Positions 54,653 to 64,000 of a stretch of 64,000 nucleotides of DNA are shown here, in pieces. Under the pieces are notes generated by a model. The model was not told the DNA's origin. It was given only the letters and a program-made list of their open reading frames with translations, and did not search any database. The stretch lies in NCBI GenBank assembly GCA_012934845.2, contig WNNJ02000823.1, positions 186,001 through 250,000 of the forward strand, given 5' to 3'. The position numbers and the translations under genes are program-made. This stretch comes from Pomphorhynchus laevis. Its lineage: Eukaryota; Acanthocephala; Palaeacanthocephala; Echinorhynchida; Pomphorhynchidae. Position 1 is the first letter of the stretch; each line of letters begins with the position of its first letter.

Positions 54653-55390
54653 TTAATGTATCGAAACATATATTTCATATCTTTATATAATTTAGATTTT
54701 TTTTAAACAGTTATGAACAAATTCATATTCTATAAAGCTTCTATAAAAGAAGCTTTATACTTCTTGAATGTTTTTATACCTTTATAAAAACAAGTCAGCT
54801 ATAATTGGGCTACTATTACCTCCCATTGGAACACCTTTTATTTTTCTAAATAAAGATGTCTCTACCTTATTTATCAAAGAAAATTATTTATCAAAATAAT
54901 CAAGATATTATATTTATATTATAGTTACATAGATTATATTTATATTATAGTTACATGATAATAATTATTATCATGTAATAATTGTTTATTTGTCTAAATA
55001 TAGATGTCTTTACTTTTAAATAATTTTGATTTATCAAAGTATTAAAGAATTCTATTAATTCAATTTATGCATATATTTTCATTTACTTGATGGTTTAATT
55101 TTTGTTAGATAGGCGTTATAATTATTATAACATATATATGTATATCTTTTTCCGAATATAAGATTAATTAATTTTACTAACGCTTCTTTAATATCTACTA
55201 AATCTAGATTTGTATAAAGCGTGCTAAGATCGTATGTATTTATATTTTGAAAATTTATTACTTTTGTCTGTTCTAAAAATTCTTTTGTAGAATTAATACT
55301 GAAATAGTGTTTTATACCAGTATTAATTTCGATTACCTTGCAATATTTTTTAAAGTGTGCTTTAATTACTTTAAGTATTATATTCATATA
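54653..55390 (-). mobile_element. PLE fragment (RT), minus strand, right of the LINE insertion
   Basis: Resumes TAATGTATCGAAACATATAT, contiguous with 53797 in uninterrupted copies. 55079-55387 encodes KAHFKKYCKVIEINTGIKHY, EFLEQTKVINFQNINTYDLS and TLYTNLDLVDIKEALVKLIN. The RT block 4 part near 54800 is decayed and scrambled. Confidence 0.7.
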
Positions 55391-55424
55391 GACAAAAAAT
55401 TTAAGGGTATAAAAATTGAATCAG

Positions 55425-55498
55425 ATAATAAAACTATACCTATATAGTTTTTTCTGAATATAAGATTAATTTATTTTACTAACGCTTCTTTAGATATC
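55425..55498 (+). repeat. Direct repeat flanking a PLE piece, copy 1
   Basis: About 72 bp (AGATAATAAAACTATACCTA, then TTTTACTAACGCTTCTTTAG). The second copy is at 56366-56440 in the same orientation. Confidence 0.7.
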
Positions 55499-55499
55499 T

Positions 55500-56440
55500 T
55501 CTTATGATAGGCTAAGTTGTATAATAGACAGTTATTGTAATACAAAATACTATAATCATACAATAAATGTTAATAATAACAATAGAAAATATACACAAAC
55601 CATAAACTTCATTAATAAATGAATAGATAACATAAATATAGGCAGACTTTTAAATAATTCTAAAAGTAAAGAAATAATAGGGTCAGATTAAAGCAAATAT
55701 ATTCCTAAAATATAAGCTATAATATAAGCTATTACCGCAATTAAAACGAAAAATTTGAAATTATAATAAAGAATTGAAATCTATATGTAACGATAATATC
55801 AGAAACATAATGGAAACAGAATGCAATTGTAAAAGTCTTAGTTTTGATAAAATAAATGAACATATATGTACCCATAATCTAGAATTAATTGAAAATTGTG
55901 AATTAAGAAAGCTGCTATCAAAAGGGTATAAATATAGATTAAATAACAACAACGACAAAAATAAAATTTACAGTTCGTTATATAATAACTTAAATGATTA
56001 CTTTAGTAAGCTGATTAATAGTGAAAGCACGAATATATCTAAGATAAAAATTTGGAAAGATTATATATTTGATAAAATTAAAAATAAAATGAAAATTACA
56101 AACAATTACAAAAGGAAAGATAAAATTAATAAAGATATGTATAAAGAACTTACTAAATTAAAGGATAACTATATAATAACAACTATTGACAAAGCTAGTA
56201 ATAACTTTGTCTTCATATGCAAAAAGCTTTATTATGATATACTAGTGAAAGAGGTTAATTCTAATGATTTAAATGTAAATCCAACATATGAACGTAGTGA
56301 GTTGAGTTTAGAAACAATTATTACAAGTCACTGTTCTATAATGGATAAAAAGTGTATAAAGGTTGAATTAGATAATAAAACTATACCTATATAGTTTTTT
56401 TCTGAATATAAGATTAATTTATTTTACTAACGCTTCTTTA
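55500..56440 (+). mobile_element. PLE fragment (linker and RT start), plus strand
   Basis: The open segment at 55774-56394 reads SICNDNIRNIMETECNCKS, FDKINEHICTHNLELIENCE and DNYIITTIDKASNNFVFICK, close to the 19.7-kb copy but without the small insertion near 20265 there. It ends at NKTIPI, followed by the direct repeat. Confidence 0.75.
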
Positions 56441-57007
56441 GAGGTATTAAAATAATTAATAAATAATTGAATAATTATTATAATTAATAATAATATTATT
56501 ATATTAATCTGAGAAGTTATTTATTAATGCCCACCGCAGCTTCTCGGCTTGGGGCTGGTAGCAGAAGTTACAGGAATTACATAACTTAGAAAGCAAAATA
56601 TTTAAAATATTAATCACTACTGGGGGTGTGATTTTATTTGTGGGATCGTTGACTTTGATTTGAAGGCCTTTTTATAGCATGAGTTTGTGTGTAAATGTTG
56701 ATTGATTATTGTTGAATCTACAGGTATTGAATCGATTTTACGAAAAGGAATTGTTGAAAGAATTGAACCATAGAATACATGAGAATACACGAACGATGAT
56801 AGATGTTTTGGTGGCTTGAGGTTATTGCCAAAGAGGTTGTTGCAGAGTGGCTGCTGTGTTATTTCGGGATCGGCGGCATTGATATTTTCTGTGAACTCTT
56901 GGAAGTGCTGTTGGAAGGCCGGTGATTTTGATAAGCAAATACATTGCTGGTAGTCAATAGATAGAAGTTAGATCGACGTTAGAATAGAAAGTGGAGTAGA
57001 GTTAATT
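56440..57007. other. Unassigned, possibly the LINE D tail
   Basis: 56530-57000 is GC-richer than its left flank and could be the 3' part of the LINE that follows on the minus strand, but no motif is readable. Confidence 0.35.
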
Positions 57008-57835
57008 TTAGGTGACAATCCGAGTACATTTTTTAAGAAAGCAATTTACAGGAGTCAAGTTTTTTAAAACTTGACTAAAAATATATTTATAGGAGTTTAC
57101 GAATTCTATGGGCTGATTGTTTAATGATAACTTGTCAGTTCGGGCTAGGCGACAACCACTACGAAATTTTATGGCTTTTGTTTTTAATGTGTTGACATTG
57201 AGGTCGTTTGGCAAACAGTATACATGAAGTTGATCAAGTAGGGTCTGTAAAATTGTAGTAGATTCACATATTATCAGAAGATCATCGGCAAAACTAAGGA
57301 TTTTGGACTTGGTAGACGTCTTTTTTAAAAAGAGTGCAAGTCTCCGATAAAAAGTGAAAATATGAGAGGGCTAAGAGTGTCGCCATGTAATACTTCTTTA
57401 TGCTGAATAACGGATGCAGATATAGATACGCAGTCCAATACTCGTATTTCATTAGGTGACAGAAGCCGACGTATTGTGTCGAGGAATGTTCTATTTATGT
57501 TTAACTGGACTTTGAGTTTTTCTATAATCAAATGGCGATTGACGCTGTCAAAGGCTTTGGTAAAGTCTACTAATACGGCGTAAGAGTGGCGATGGGTTGG
57601 AATCATGGCAAATATTGTGTCACGAGCTTGGGATAGTGCTGACAAATTCAAGCGACCACGGCGAAATCCATGATGTTCAGGTGGGAATAAGTTGTCTGCA
57701 AAGTGGAAAAGACGACGTGTGATCGGGGATGCAAAGAATTTATAAGCATGATTGAGGATAGCGATATCGCGATAAGCGTTCGGATCTGATGAATCACCTA
57801 CGTTTTTATAAAGTAACTTAATATTAATAAATATA
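57008..57835 (-). mobile_element. LINE family D RT fragment, minus strand
   Basis: Minus: NVGDSSDPNAYRDIAILNHA, ITRRLFHFADNLFPPEHHGF, HSYAVLVDFTKAFDSVNRHL (RT block 3), NEIRVLDCVSISAS, LHGDTLSPLIFSLFIGDLHS (block 4), LSFADDLLIICESTT (block 5, FADD intact) and FVNSYKYI. Two open segments, 57325-57651 and 57008-57214. Clade not assigned; unlike families A, B and C. Confidence 0.75.
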
Positions 57836-57929
57836 ATAACTTATATTAATATAGTAACTATATTATAAGTTAATATATTAGTTAATAGTTAATCGACTAA
57901 CGCTCAATCATCGTAGAAAAGTCCATTGA

Positions 57930-58145
57930 CACTATCAGGATACCAGAGATCAAGTAATAAACAGTTGGAACAGACTCCCGTCATCTGGAATTGAATGCCG
58001 GAACATCCGGAAATTTCGGCGTGCGCTGAACAGTGTATCGCTCTCATAGGAAGTCGAACCTGATTTGGATTTTTTGTTTTACTGACATTGTACTTTTTTT
58101 ACATTGAGATTCCGCCAAACGAGCCACCGCTCATCGGCTGTTGTA
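57930..58145 (+). mobile_element. CR1-like LINE 3' scrap, plus strand
   Basis: Encodes NSWNRLPSSGIECRNIRKFR then RALNSV, the standard C-terminal WN-LP / F-R-L signature of CR1/Jockey-group LINEs. Only the end is present. Confidence 0.55.
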
Positions 58146-58620
58146 TACTAATAATATAATAGTTAACTATATTAATTAATTAAATAATATATTAATTATA
58201 AATAATTATAAATAATTGTTATATACGATTTTATAATTTATCTTGAAAAATTGAAATTTTGAATTTAAAATAAAAGTCAGTATTTTTGAATTGACTTGTA
58301 TCTTATTAACTAGTATCTTATTCTAATATAAAGTATATTATTTATTATCCATAAAAACTTTCTGCTTAAAAGTTTAAATTTATTTTTTATATTATTGTTG
58401 ATTTATATATTTTACTATTTTATGTTTGATGGTATTTTTATAGAAACGTAGTTTAAAATATGCATCTATTAAATTATTTAAATGATTTCGAAAACCAATA
58501 TCGTTACAAATTGTTGCAATTCTTAAAATTTCATTATTTAATATATTATATTTTAATATAATATTAAATTAATGTATTATATTTAATATTATGTGGTATT
58601 CATATTTCATATGAAATATA
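58146..58620 (-). mobile_element. AT-rich DNA, then a PLE coding-end fragment, minus strand
   Basis: 58310-58620 matches the PLE coding end (TATTTATTATCCATAAAAAC; TATTTTACTATTTTATGTTT; ATCGTTACAAATTGTTGCAA) of the minus copy at 24650-24900. The first 150 bp are simple AT. Confidence 0.65.
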
Positions 58621-58779
58621 AATATACCCTCTTTATCCAATAAATGACCAGATTAGGCTATTCGCCTAATAATCAAAAGTCGCCGCGTATCGTAAGTGTA
58701 TAATCCTATTAGCATATGCTACTATATGCTACTTAAAAAATCATAAATGCGGTTAAGATCGTACTGTAGCAGTTAAGCA

Positions 58780-59015
58780 TTCAGTTTACTATCTCTAGTG
58801 CACAATAGTTTTATATCATCGGCAAAGGCTGAGAATGGGTTTTGGATACGTAATAATAAGTCAATTAGAAATGTGATAAAAAGAAGAGGACCCAATACAG
58901 TACCCTGAGTGACTCCACAATTTACATATCTTGTAGTGGAAATGTGGCTCCCAACTCTAACGCTGTTAAACCGTCAGCTAAGGAATTTTAGAACCCAATT
59001 GCAAATGGCACAAGG
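58780..59015 (-). mobile_element. LINE RT fragment (family E), minus strand
   Basis: Minus: FNSVRVGSHISTTRYVNCGV, TQGTVLGPLLFITFLIDLLL and SAFADDIKLLC, that is RT blocks 4 and 5 with FADD kept. One stop in the block before. A short relic; CR1/Jockey-like by motif. Confidence 0.65.
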
Positions 59016-59474
59016 GACATGCATGTTTCTATGGATGCAGTAACATGATGCCTTATACTTTGTGCTAAGTTACTATTATTGTAAGTTTAATTTATTAAAT
59101 TATTTATTAAATATTTTTAATTAATATTATTAATTTATTCTAATTTATTAAATTATTATTTAGTTTATTTTATTATTAATTAATTATACTATTAATAAAT
59201 TTACTCAAATAGATTATTAATAAATAGACATTTAAAGTTTAAATTTTTTAAAATTTTTATTTTAAATATTATAAATATGTTATTAAATATATTTATAAAT
59301 TTATTTTATTTAAAATTTACTTTATAAATTTATTTATATTCAAGTCTATTTAAAAATTAAAGTCTCCAAATAATATAACCGCTTATAATATTACAATTAC
59401 TTCTAGATATTAAATAAATCTTGAATGAAATCAATTCTACATATCCTTATAAACTTTATTTTTCCTTTTTAATT
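59016..59474. other. AT-rich spacer
   Basis: Long A/T tracts; nothing recognised. Confidence 0.4.
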
Positions 59475-60371
59475 GTTCTAAAAGTAAAGACATAATATGA
59501 TCAGATTAAAGCAAATATATTCCTAAAAAAGGTGTTAATAAGCTGTTATCCTAATAGCTTATATGCTAAGTGTATAATATACAGTTATTGTCATACAAAA
59601 TAGTATAATCGTACAATAAATGTTAATAATAACAATAGAAAATATACATTAACCGTAAACTTCATTAATAAATGTATAGATAACATAAATATAGGTAGAA
59701 TTTTAAATAATTCTAAAATTAAAGAAATAATAGGGTCAGATTAAAGCAAATATATTCCTAAAAAGGTGCTAATAAGCTGTTATCGCTATTAATAATAACT
59801 CATAATCTAGAATTAATTGTAAGTTGTGAATTAATGAAAAATTATATCAAAATGGTATAATAGATTATACTTTTTAAATAATAACAATAAAAATAAAATT
59901 TACAATTTAATTTAAATTCTTTTTAGTTATGAATAACAAAAGCTTACATAAGATAAACATTTGGAAATCAAATTAGCTAACTGAGTCTACGTATTAATAT
60001 AATTAATAACTAATTAATAATAGATAAAATTTATAATAAGGATTTTGTTAACAACTATATAACACTATATTTGTATATTGTGTATAGATTACTTATATGG
60101 TCAATAAATCAAAGATTAATTAACGAATATGATAGGCTGAGTTGTATAATAGACAGTTTTTGTAATACAAAATACTATAATCGTACAATACATGTTAATA
60201 ATAACAATAGAAAATATACATTAATCATAAACTTCATTAATAAATATATAGATAACATAAATAAAGACGGACTTTTAAATAATTCTAAAACTAAAAAAAT
60301 AATAGGGTCAGATTAAAGCAAATATATTCCTAAAAAGGTGCTAATAAGCTGTTATCGCCATTAATAATTAC
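59475..60371 (+). mobile_element. Repeated PLE linker fragments, plus strand
   Basis: The same PLE segment (AATAGACAGTTATTGTAATA ... GGGTCAGATTAAAGCAAATA) appears near 59475-59560 (part), 59570-59790 and 60110-60340. The 60071-60316 stretch is open (INQRLINEYDRLSCIIDSF). A terminal motif TTAGCTAACTGAGTCTACGT at 59972 shows a PLE 3' end in reverse orientation among them. Confidence 0.65.
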
Positions 60372-61112
60372 TTATAAGTTTTTCTAAAGATGTCAGATGT
60401 TCAATAAATCAAAAATTAATTAACGAATATGATAGGCTGAGTTGTATAATAGACAGTTATTGTAATACAAAATACTATAATCGTACAATACATGTTAATA
60501 ATAAAAAATATACACTGACCATAAAATTCATTAATAAATGTATAGATAACATAAATATAGCTGGACTTTTAAATAATTCTAAAAGTAAAGAAATAATAGG
60601 GTCAGATTTAAGTAAATATATTCCTAAAATAAGGTATAAACTCCTACCACCATTAGGACGAAAAATTTGTAATTATAATAAAGAATTAAAATCAATATGT
60701 AACGATAATATTAGAAACATAATGGAAACAGAATGCAATTGTAAAAGTCTTAGTTTTGTTAAAATAAATGAACTTATATGTATCCATAATCTAGAATTAA
60801 TTGAAAACAAAGAATTAAGGAAAATGCTATCAAAAGGGTATAAATATAGATTAAGTTATAACGAAAGAAATAAAATTGTACCCATAATCTAGAAAAATTT
60901 GTAATTTTTACAAAACCAACATAATAGTCAAACTAAATTACAAAATGTAAATCAATAATAACAGATTTAAGTAAATATATTCCAAAGGAAGGTATAGTTT
61001 GTTAAAGTTATTAGAACGAAAATTTGTAATAATAAAGAATTAAAATCAATATGTAACGAAAATATTAGAAACATAATGGAAACAGAATGCAATTGTAAAA
61101 TTGTTCTCAATT
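60372..61112 (+). repeat. Left arm of a large inverted repeat (PLE-derived)
   Basis: PLE linker sequence (TCAATAAATCAAAAATTAAT ... CAATTGTAAAATTGTTCTC). The same sequence, inverted and nearly identical by eye, is at 62640-63380. Both arms contain the same abnormal joins, such as AAAATTGTACCCATAATCTA followed by endonuclease-region sequence CATAATAGTCAAAC, so they are copies of one already rearranged unit. Confidence 0.75.
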
Positions 61113-61124
61113 TATTGTTCTTTA

Positions 61125-61775
61125 TTTTTCCTTTTAATTGTTCGTTATTTCCTTTTTTAAATGTTCGTTATTTCCCACCCTAAAAACGGCAATTACATTT
61201 GCGGCGCACCAGTAAATATCGCTCATTTTCTATCGTGCAAGAACAGTGCCTTGCCTTCTATCCGGCATAATGCTGTTAGAGACAATATCTTACAAGAATA
61301 TCTCGTAAAAATTTCACTCCGCGTAGAATGTGAACCACAAATAATCGCTGTCCCTGACGACATTGCTTTCGAACGAACCACAACTACACGTGATCAGAAT
61401 GCACGGCTCGATATCGTTTGTTATGGACTTTACAGTAATCGATTTGAGCGAACGTTCTTTGACGTCAATGTTTTCTCTGTACATGCTCAATCGAACATTT
61501 CTCGTGAACCATATTCGGTTTTTAAATACAATGATAGTCGAAAAAAGAATTACGAGTAGGTGCGGTTGAATGCGCTTCGTTCTCGCAACTAATATTCTCG
61601 ACATCCGGAGGATTTGATAAAATAACTGAGACGCTGATAAAGCTAATTGTCATCAAAACAGTCAATCGGTCAACCAGGGCATATGCCGATATAGCCGTTA
61701 AAATTAAACGTGATATTGTCTTTGCGATTGCACGCTCTGTGTCCGCATGTTTCCGTGCAGCAAGATTAAGTAGAT
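61125..61775 (+). mobile_element. LINE nuclease fragment (PD-(D/E)XK type), plus strand
   Basis: 61161-61559 encodes a zinc knuckle (ICGAPVNIAHFLSC), RHNAVRDNILQEY, then the nuclease core QNARLDIVCYG ... FERTFFDVNVFS and VFKYNDSRKKNYE. A +1 shift at about 61557 leads to ECASFSQLIFSTSGGFDKIT and FAIARSVSACFRAAR, the usual end of this domain. It is a second type of the endonuclease-bearing LINE family, in the centre of the inverted repeat. The RT part is absent. Confidence 0.65.
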
Positions 61776-61889
61776 AATAAATATTGAAAATTTTTATTAC
61801 GTCTAAACATAAATTACAGTTTCGTGAATTGCAGGCCCATTTGCGGAAACCATTTCTCGTATAGAGATTAAAAAAATTACTCATTTAAT

Positions 61890-62610
61890 CTATGATAGCA
61901 TTTCCTTAATTCAATATTTTCAATTAATTCTAGAATGTTTATCTTTGATGTATTTAAGCTTTCATAAATATGAAAGCTTAAATACATCAAAGATATATGC
62001 TATCCATTTGATAGCATTTTCCTTAATTCATTGTTTTCAATTAATTCTAGATTATGAGTGCATATATGTTCATTTATTATATCAAAACTAAGACTTTTGC
62101 AATCGCATTCAGTTTCTATGATGTTTCTAGTATCATTTTTACATATTGATTTTAATTCTTTATTATAAAAACAAATTTTTCGTCCTAATGGTGGTAGGAG
62201 TTTATACCTTATTTTAGGAATATATTTACTTAAATCTGACCCTATTATTTCTTTACTTTTAGAATTATTTAAAAGTCCGGCTATATTTATGTTATCTATA
62301 CATTTATTAATAAAGTTTATGGTTAATGTATATTTTCTATTGTTATTATTAACATTTATTGTACGATTAGGGTATTTTGTATTACAATAACTGTCTATTA
62401 TACAACTCAACCTATCATATTTGTTAATTAATCTTTGATTTATTGAGCACGTGATATCTTTAGAAAAACTTCTTATATTTACATAAAGATCTTTTAGCTA
62501 ATTATCTCTTAAAAGTTGTTTCAATATTTCTAATTGTTCATAAATATACTTATATTTTTTAATATTTTTAAGTTTATTCCTCTTATTCCTTATTTAATAT
62601 TTTAATCATA
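61890..62610 (-). mobile_element. PLE linker fragment, minus strand
   Basis: 62000-62410 (minus) is open: SCIIDSYCNTKYPNRTINVN, LLPPLGRKICFYNKELKSIC and ETECDCKSLSFDIINEH. 62430-62610 continues upstream with TCTTAGAAAAACTTCTTAT-like linker sequence, as at 26110-26290. Confidence 0.7.
61941..61994. repeat. Perfect 26-bp palindrome
   Basis: Arms 61941-61966 and 61969-61994 are perfect reverse complements (start ATCTTTGATG, centre CATA-AA-TATG). It lies inside a duplicated PLE segment: GATAGCATTTTCCTTAATTC precedes or follows on both sides. Confidence 0.85.
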
Positions 62611-62639
62611 CTTCATTATATAATGTACTGGTTCTGTTT

Positions 62640-63380
62640 GAGAACTATTTTGCAATTGCATTCTGTTTCCATTATGTTTCTAATATTTTCGTTACATATT
62701 GATTTTAATTCTTTATTATTACAAATTTTCGTTCTAATAACTTTAACAAATTATACCTTCCTTTGGAATATATTTACTTAAATCTGTTATTATTGATTTA
62801 CTTTTTGTAATTTAGTTTGACTATTATGCTGGTTTTGTAAAAATTACAAATTTTTCCTAGATTATGGGTACAATTTTATTTCTTTTGTTATAACTTAATC
62901 TATATTTATACCCTTTTGACAGCATTTTCCTTAATTCTTTGTTTTCAATTAATTCTAGATTATGAGTGAATATATGTTCATTTATTTTATCAAAATTAAG
63001 ACTTTTACAATTGCATTCTGTTTCCATTATGTTTCTAATATTATTGTTACATATTGATTTTAATTCTTTATTATAATTACAAATTTTTCGTCCTAATGGT
63101 GGTAGGAGTTTATACCTTATTTTAGGAATATATTTACTTAAATCTGACCCTATTATTTCTTTACTTTTAGAATTATTTAAAAGTCCGGCTATATTTATGT
63201 TATCTATACATTTATTAATGAAGTTTATGGTTAATGTATATTTTCTATTGTTATTATTAACATTTATTGTACGATTATAGTATTTTGTATTACAATAACT
63301 GTCTATTATACAACTTAGCCTATCATATTCGTTAATTAATTTTTGATTTATTGAACATATGATATCTTTAGAAAAACTTA
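62640..63380 (-). repeat. Right arm of the large inverted repeat (PLE-derived)
   Basis: Mirror image of 60372-61112. The two arms are about 1.5 kb apart. The arms differ by scattered substitutions and a small indel near 63250. Confidence 0.75.
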
Positions 63381-63619
63381 TGAGTAATTATTTTTCATCA
63401 ATTTTCAGTGATTTTAACAATTAGATATTTAATAATATAATAATAAATATAATATTAAATAAATATCAATTTAATATTAACAATATTAATATTGATTATT
63501 ATTACAATACACTGATTATATCTTTCATCAAATATATAATAGTGAATATTTGATCAGTGATTTTAATTCTTCGCCTGCAATTTTAAATTTAATTTAAAAT
63601 TTATTTTTTTGCTGTTGAA
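63381..63619. other. AT-rich spacer
   Basis: ATTAATATTAA-type simple sequence; nothing else. Confidence 0.4.
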
Positions 63620-63952
63620 ATGCACAATTCTCGTTACTATCTTGTAAATGACAAAATTTCACCATTGATGTGTATGGGCAAAGTCATCGTACTGATGTCT
63701 CTTTTGTGGGTGTATTATAAACAAAACTTAATGACTGACTACACACCATCGTGTACACACTCTCGCAGACAACGGAACTTTAACTTCTGTAAAAATTCTG
63801 CTGTAATTAGCAAGTATTCCCAAGTGCAAAATTTAAGTGCGAATTTTAATTGTTGCTCTGTTGCTCTGTTTCACAATAAAAGATCAGTTGATTGGGAGTT
63901 GCAGTTTGAAGGGCCTTTGTTTAGTTTTGTAGACAATGATGCCAACGAGTGA
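63620..63952 (+). CDS. Hypothetical 110-codon ORF, no family recognised
   Basis: The base composition is clearly less AT-rich than the DNA before it. Contains MGKVIVLMSLLWVYY (one possible membrane segment) and an acidic end WELQFEGPLFSFVDNDANE. No domain recognised. It could be an exon or chance. Confidence 0.25.
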   Translation: MHNSRYYLVNDKISPLMCMGKVIVLMSLLWVYYKQNLMTDYTPSCTHSRRQRNFNFCKNSAVISKYSQVQNLSANFNCCSVALFHNKRSVDWELQFEGPLFSFVDNDANE

Positions 63953-64000
63953 TCGTTGCCACTCGTAAGCCAGTGGTTGCTATAATCGAATAAGTCATTA

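Overview
The window is AT-rich nuclear DNA of a eukaryote, very probably an invertebrate animal. It has GT-AG introns, eukaryotic tRNA-iMet and tRNA-Met genes, a divergent H2B/H2A histone pair, a split casein kinase 2 alpha gene, and LINEs of the CR1/L2, RTE/Rex3 and restriction-like-endonuclease types beside Penelope-like elements (PLEs). I cannot name the species. Host genes are few and most of the sequence is decayed or nested retroelements.

Layout. 1-11.7 kb: 3' part of a casein kinase 2 alpha gene (+). Six exons are visible; two introns are only 43 and 47 nt and three are 2.2-4.4 kb and filled with repeats, including an inverted-repeat element (8041-8607) that carries hammerhead-ribozyme-like cores. 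11.7-19.7 kb: PLE 3' ends, a CR1/L2-like LINE (family A) and a second LINE (family B). 19.7-27.4 kb: two PLE copies in opposite orientation; the minus-strand one shows a GIY-YIG endonuclease upstream of the reverse transcriptase. 27.4-37.3 kb: LINE family C (pyrimidine-rich sense strand), Rex3/RTE-like LINEs, and an old LINE split by a family C insertion. 37.6 kb: initiator tRNA-Met. 38.8-40.45 kb: a satellite of about 12 units of roughly 130 bp ending next to H2B. 40.5-41.5 kb: H2B (-) and H2A (+) with a mirrored promoter. 42.7-49.3 kb: a nearly full-length family A LINE split by a Ty3/Gypsy remnant. 49.4-53.1 kb: a small inverted-repeat element, a PLE 3' end and two opposed remnants of an endonuclease-bearing LINE. 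53.3 kb: elongator tRNA-Met. 53.4-63.4 kb: scrambled and inverted PLE pieces with LINE fragments, ending in an inverted repeat with arms of about 740 bp.

How it fits together. Intact host functions are CK2 alpha (Ser/Thr kinase), one H2A/H2B pair sharing a 247-bp intergenic promoter, and two methionine tRNAs. The rest records successive insertions whose order can be read from nesting: C inside PLE, C inside the endonuclease LINE, Gypsy inside A. The strongest leads are the hammerhead-bearing inverted-repeat element, the mirrored 9-11-9 histone promoter module, the PLE with an N-terminal endonuclease, and a conserved pseudoknot-like fold in the PLE 3' region.
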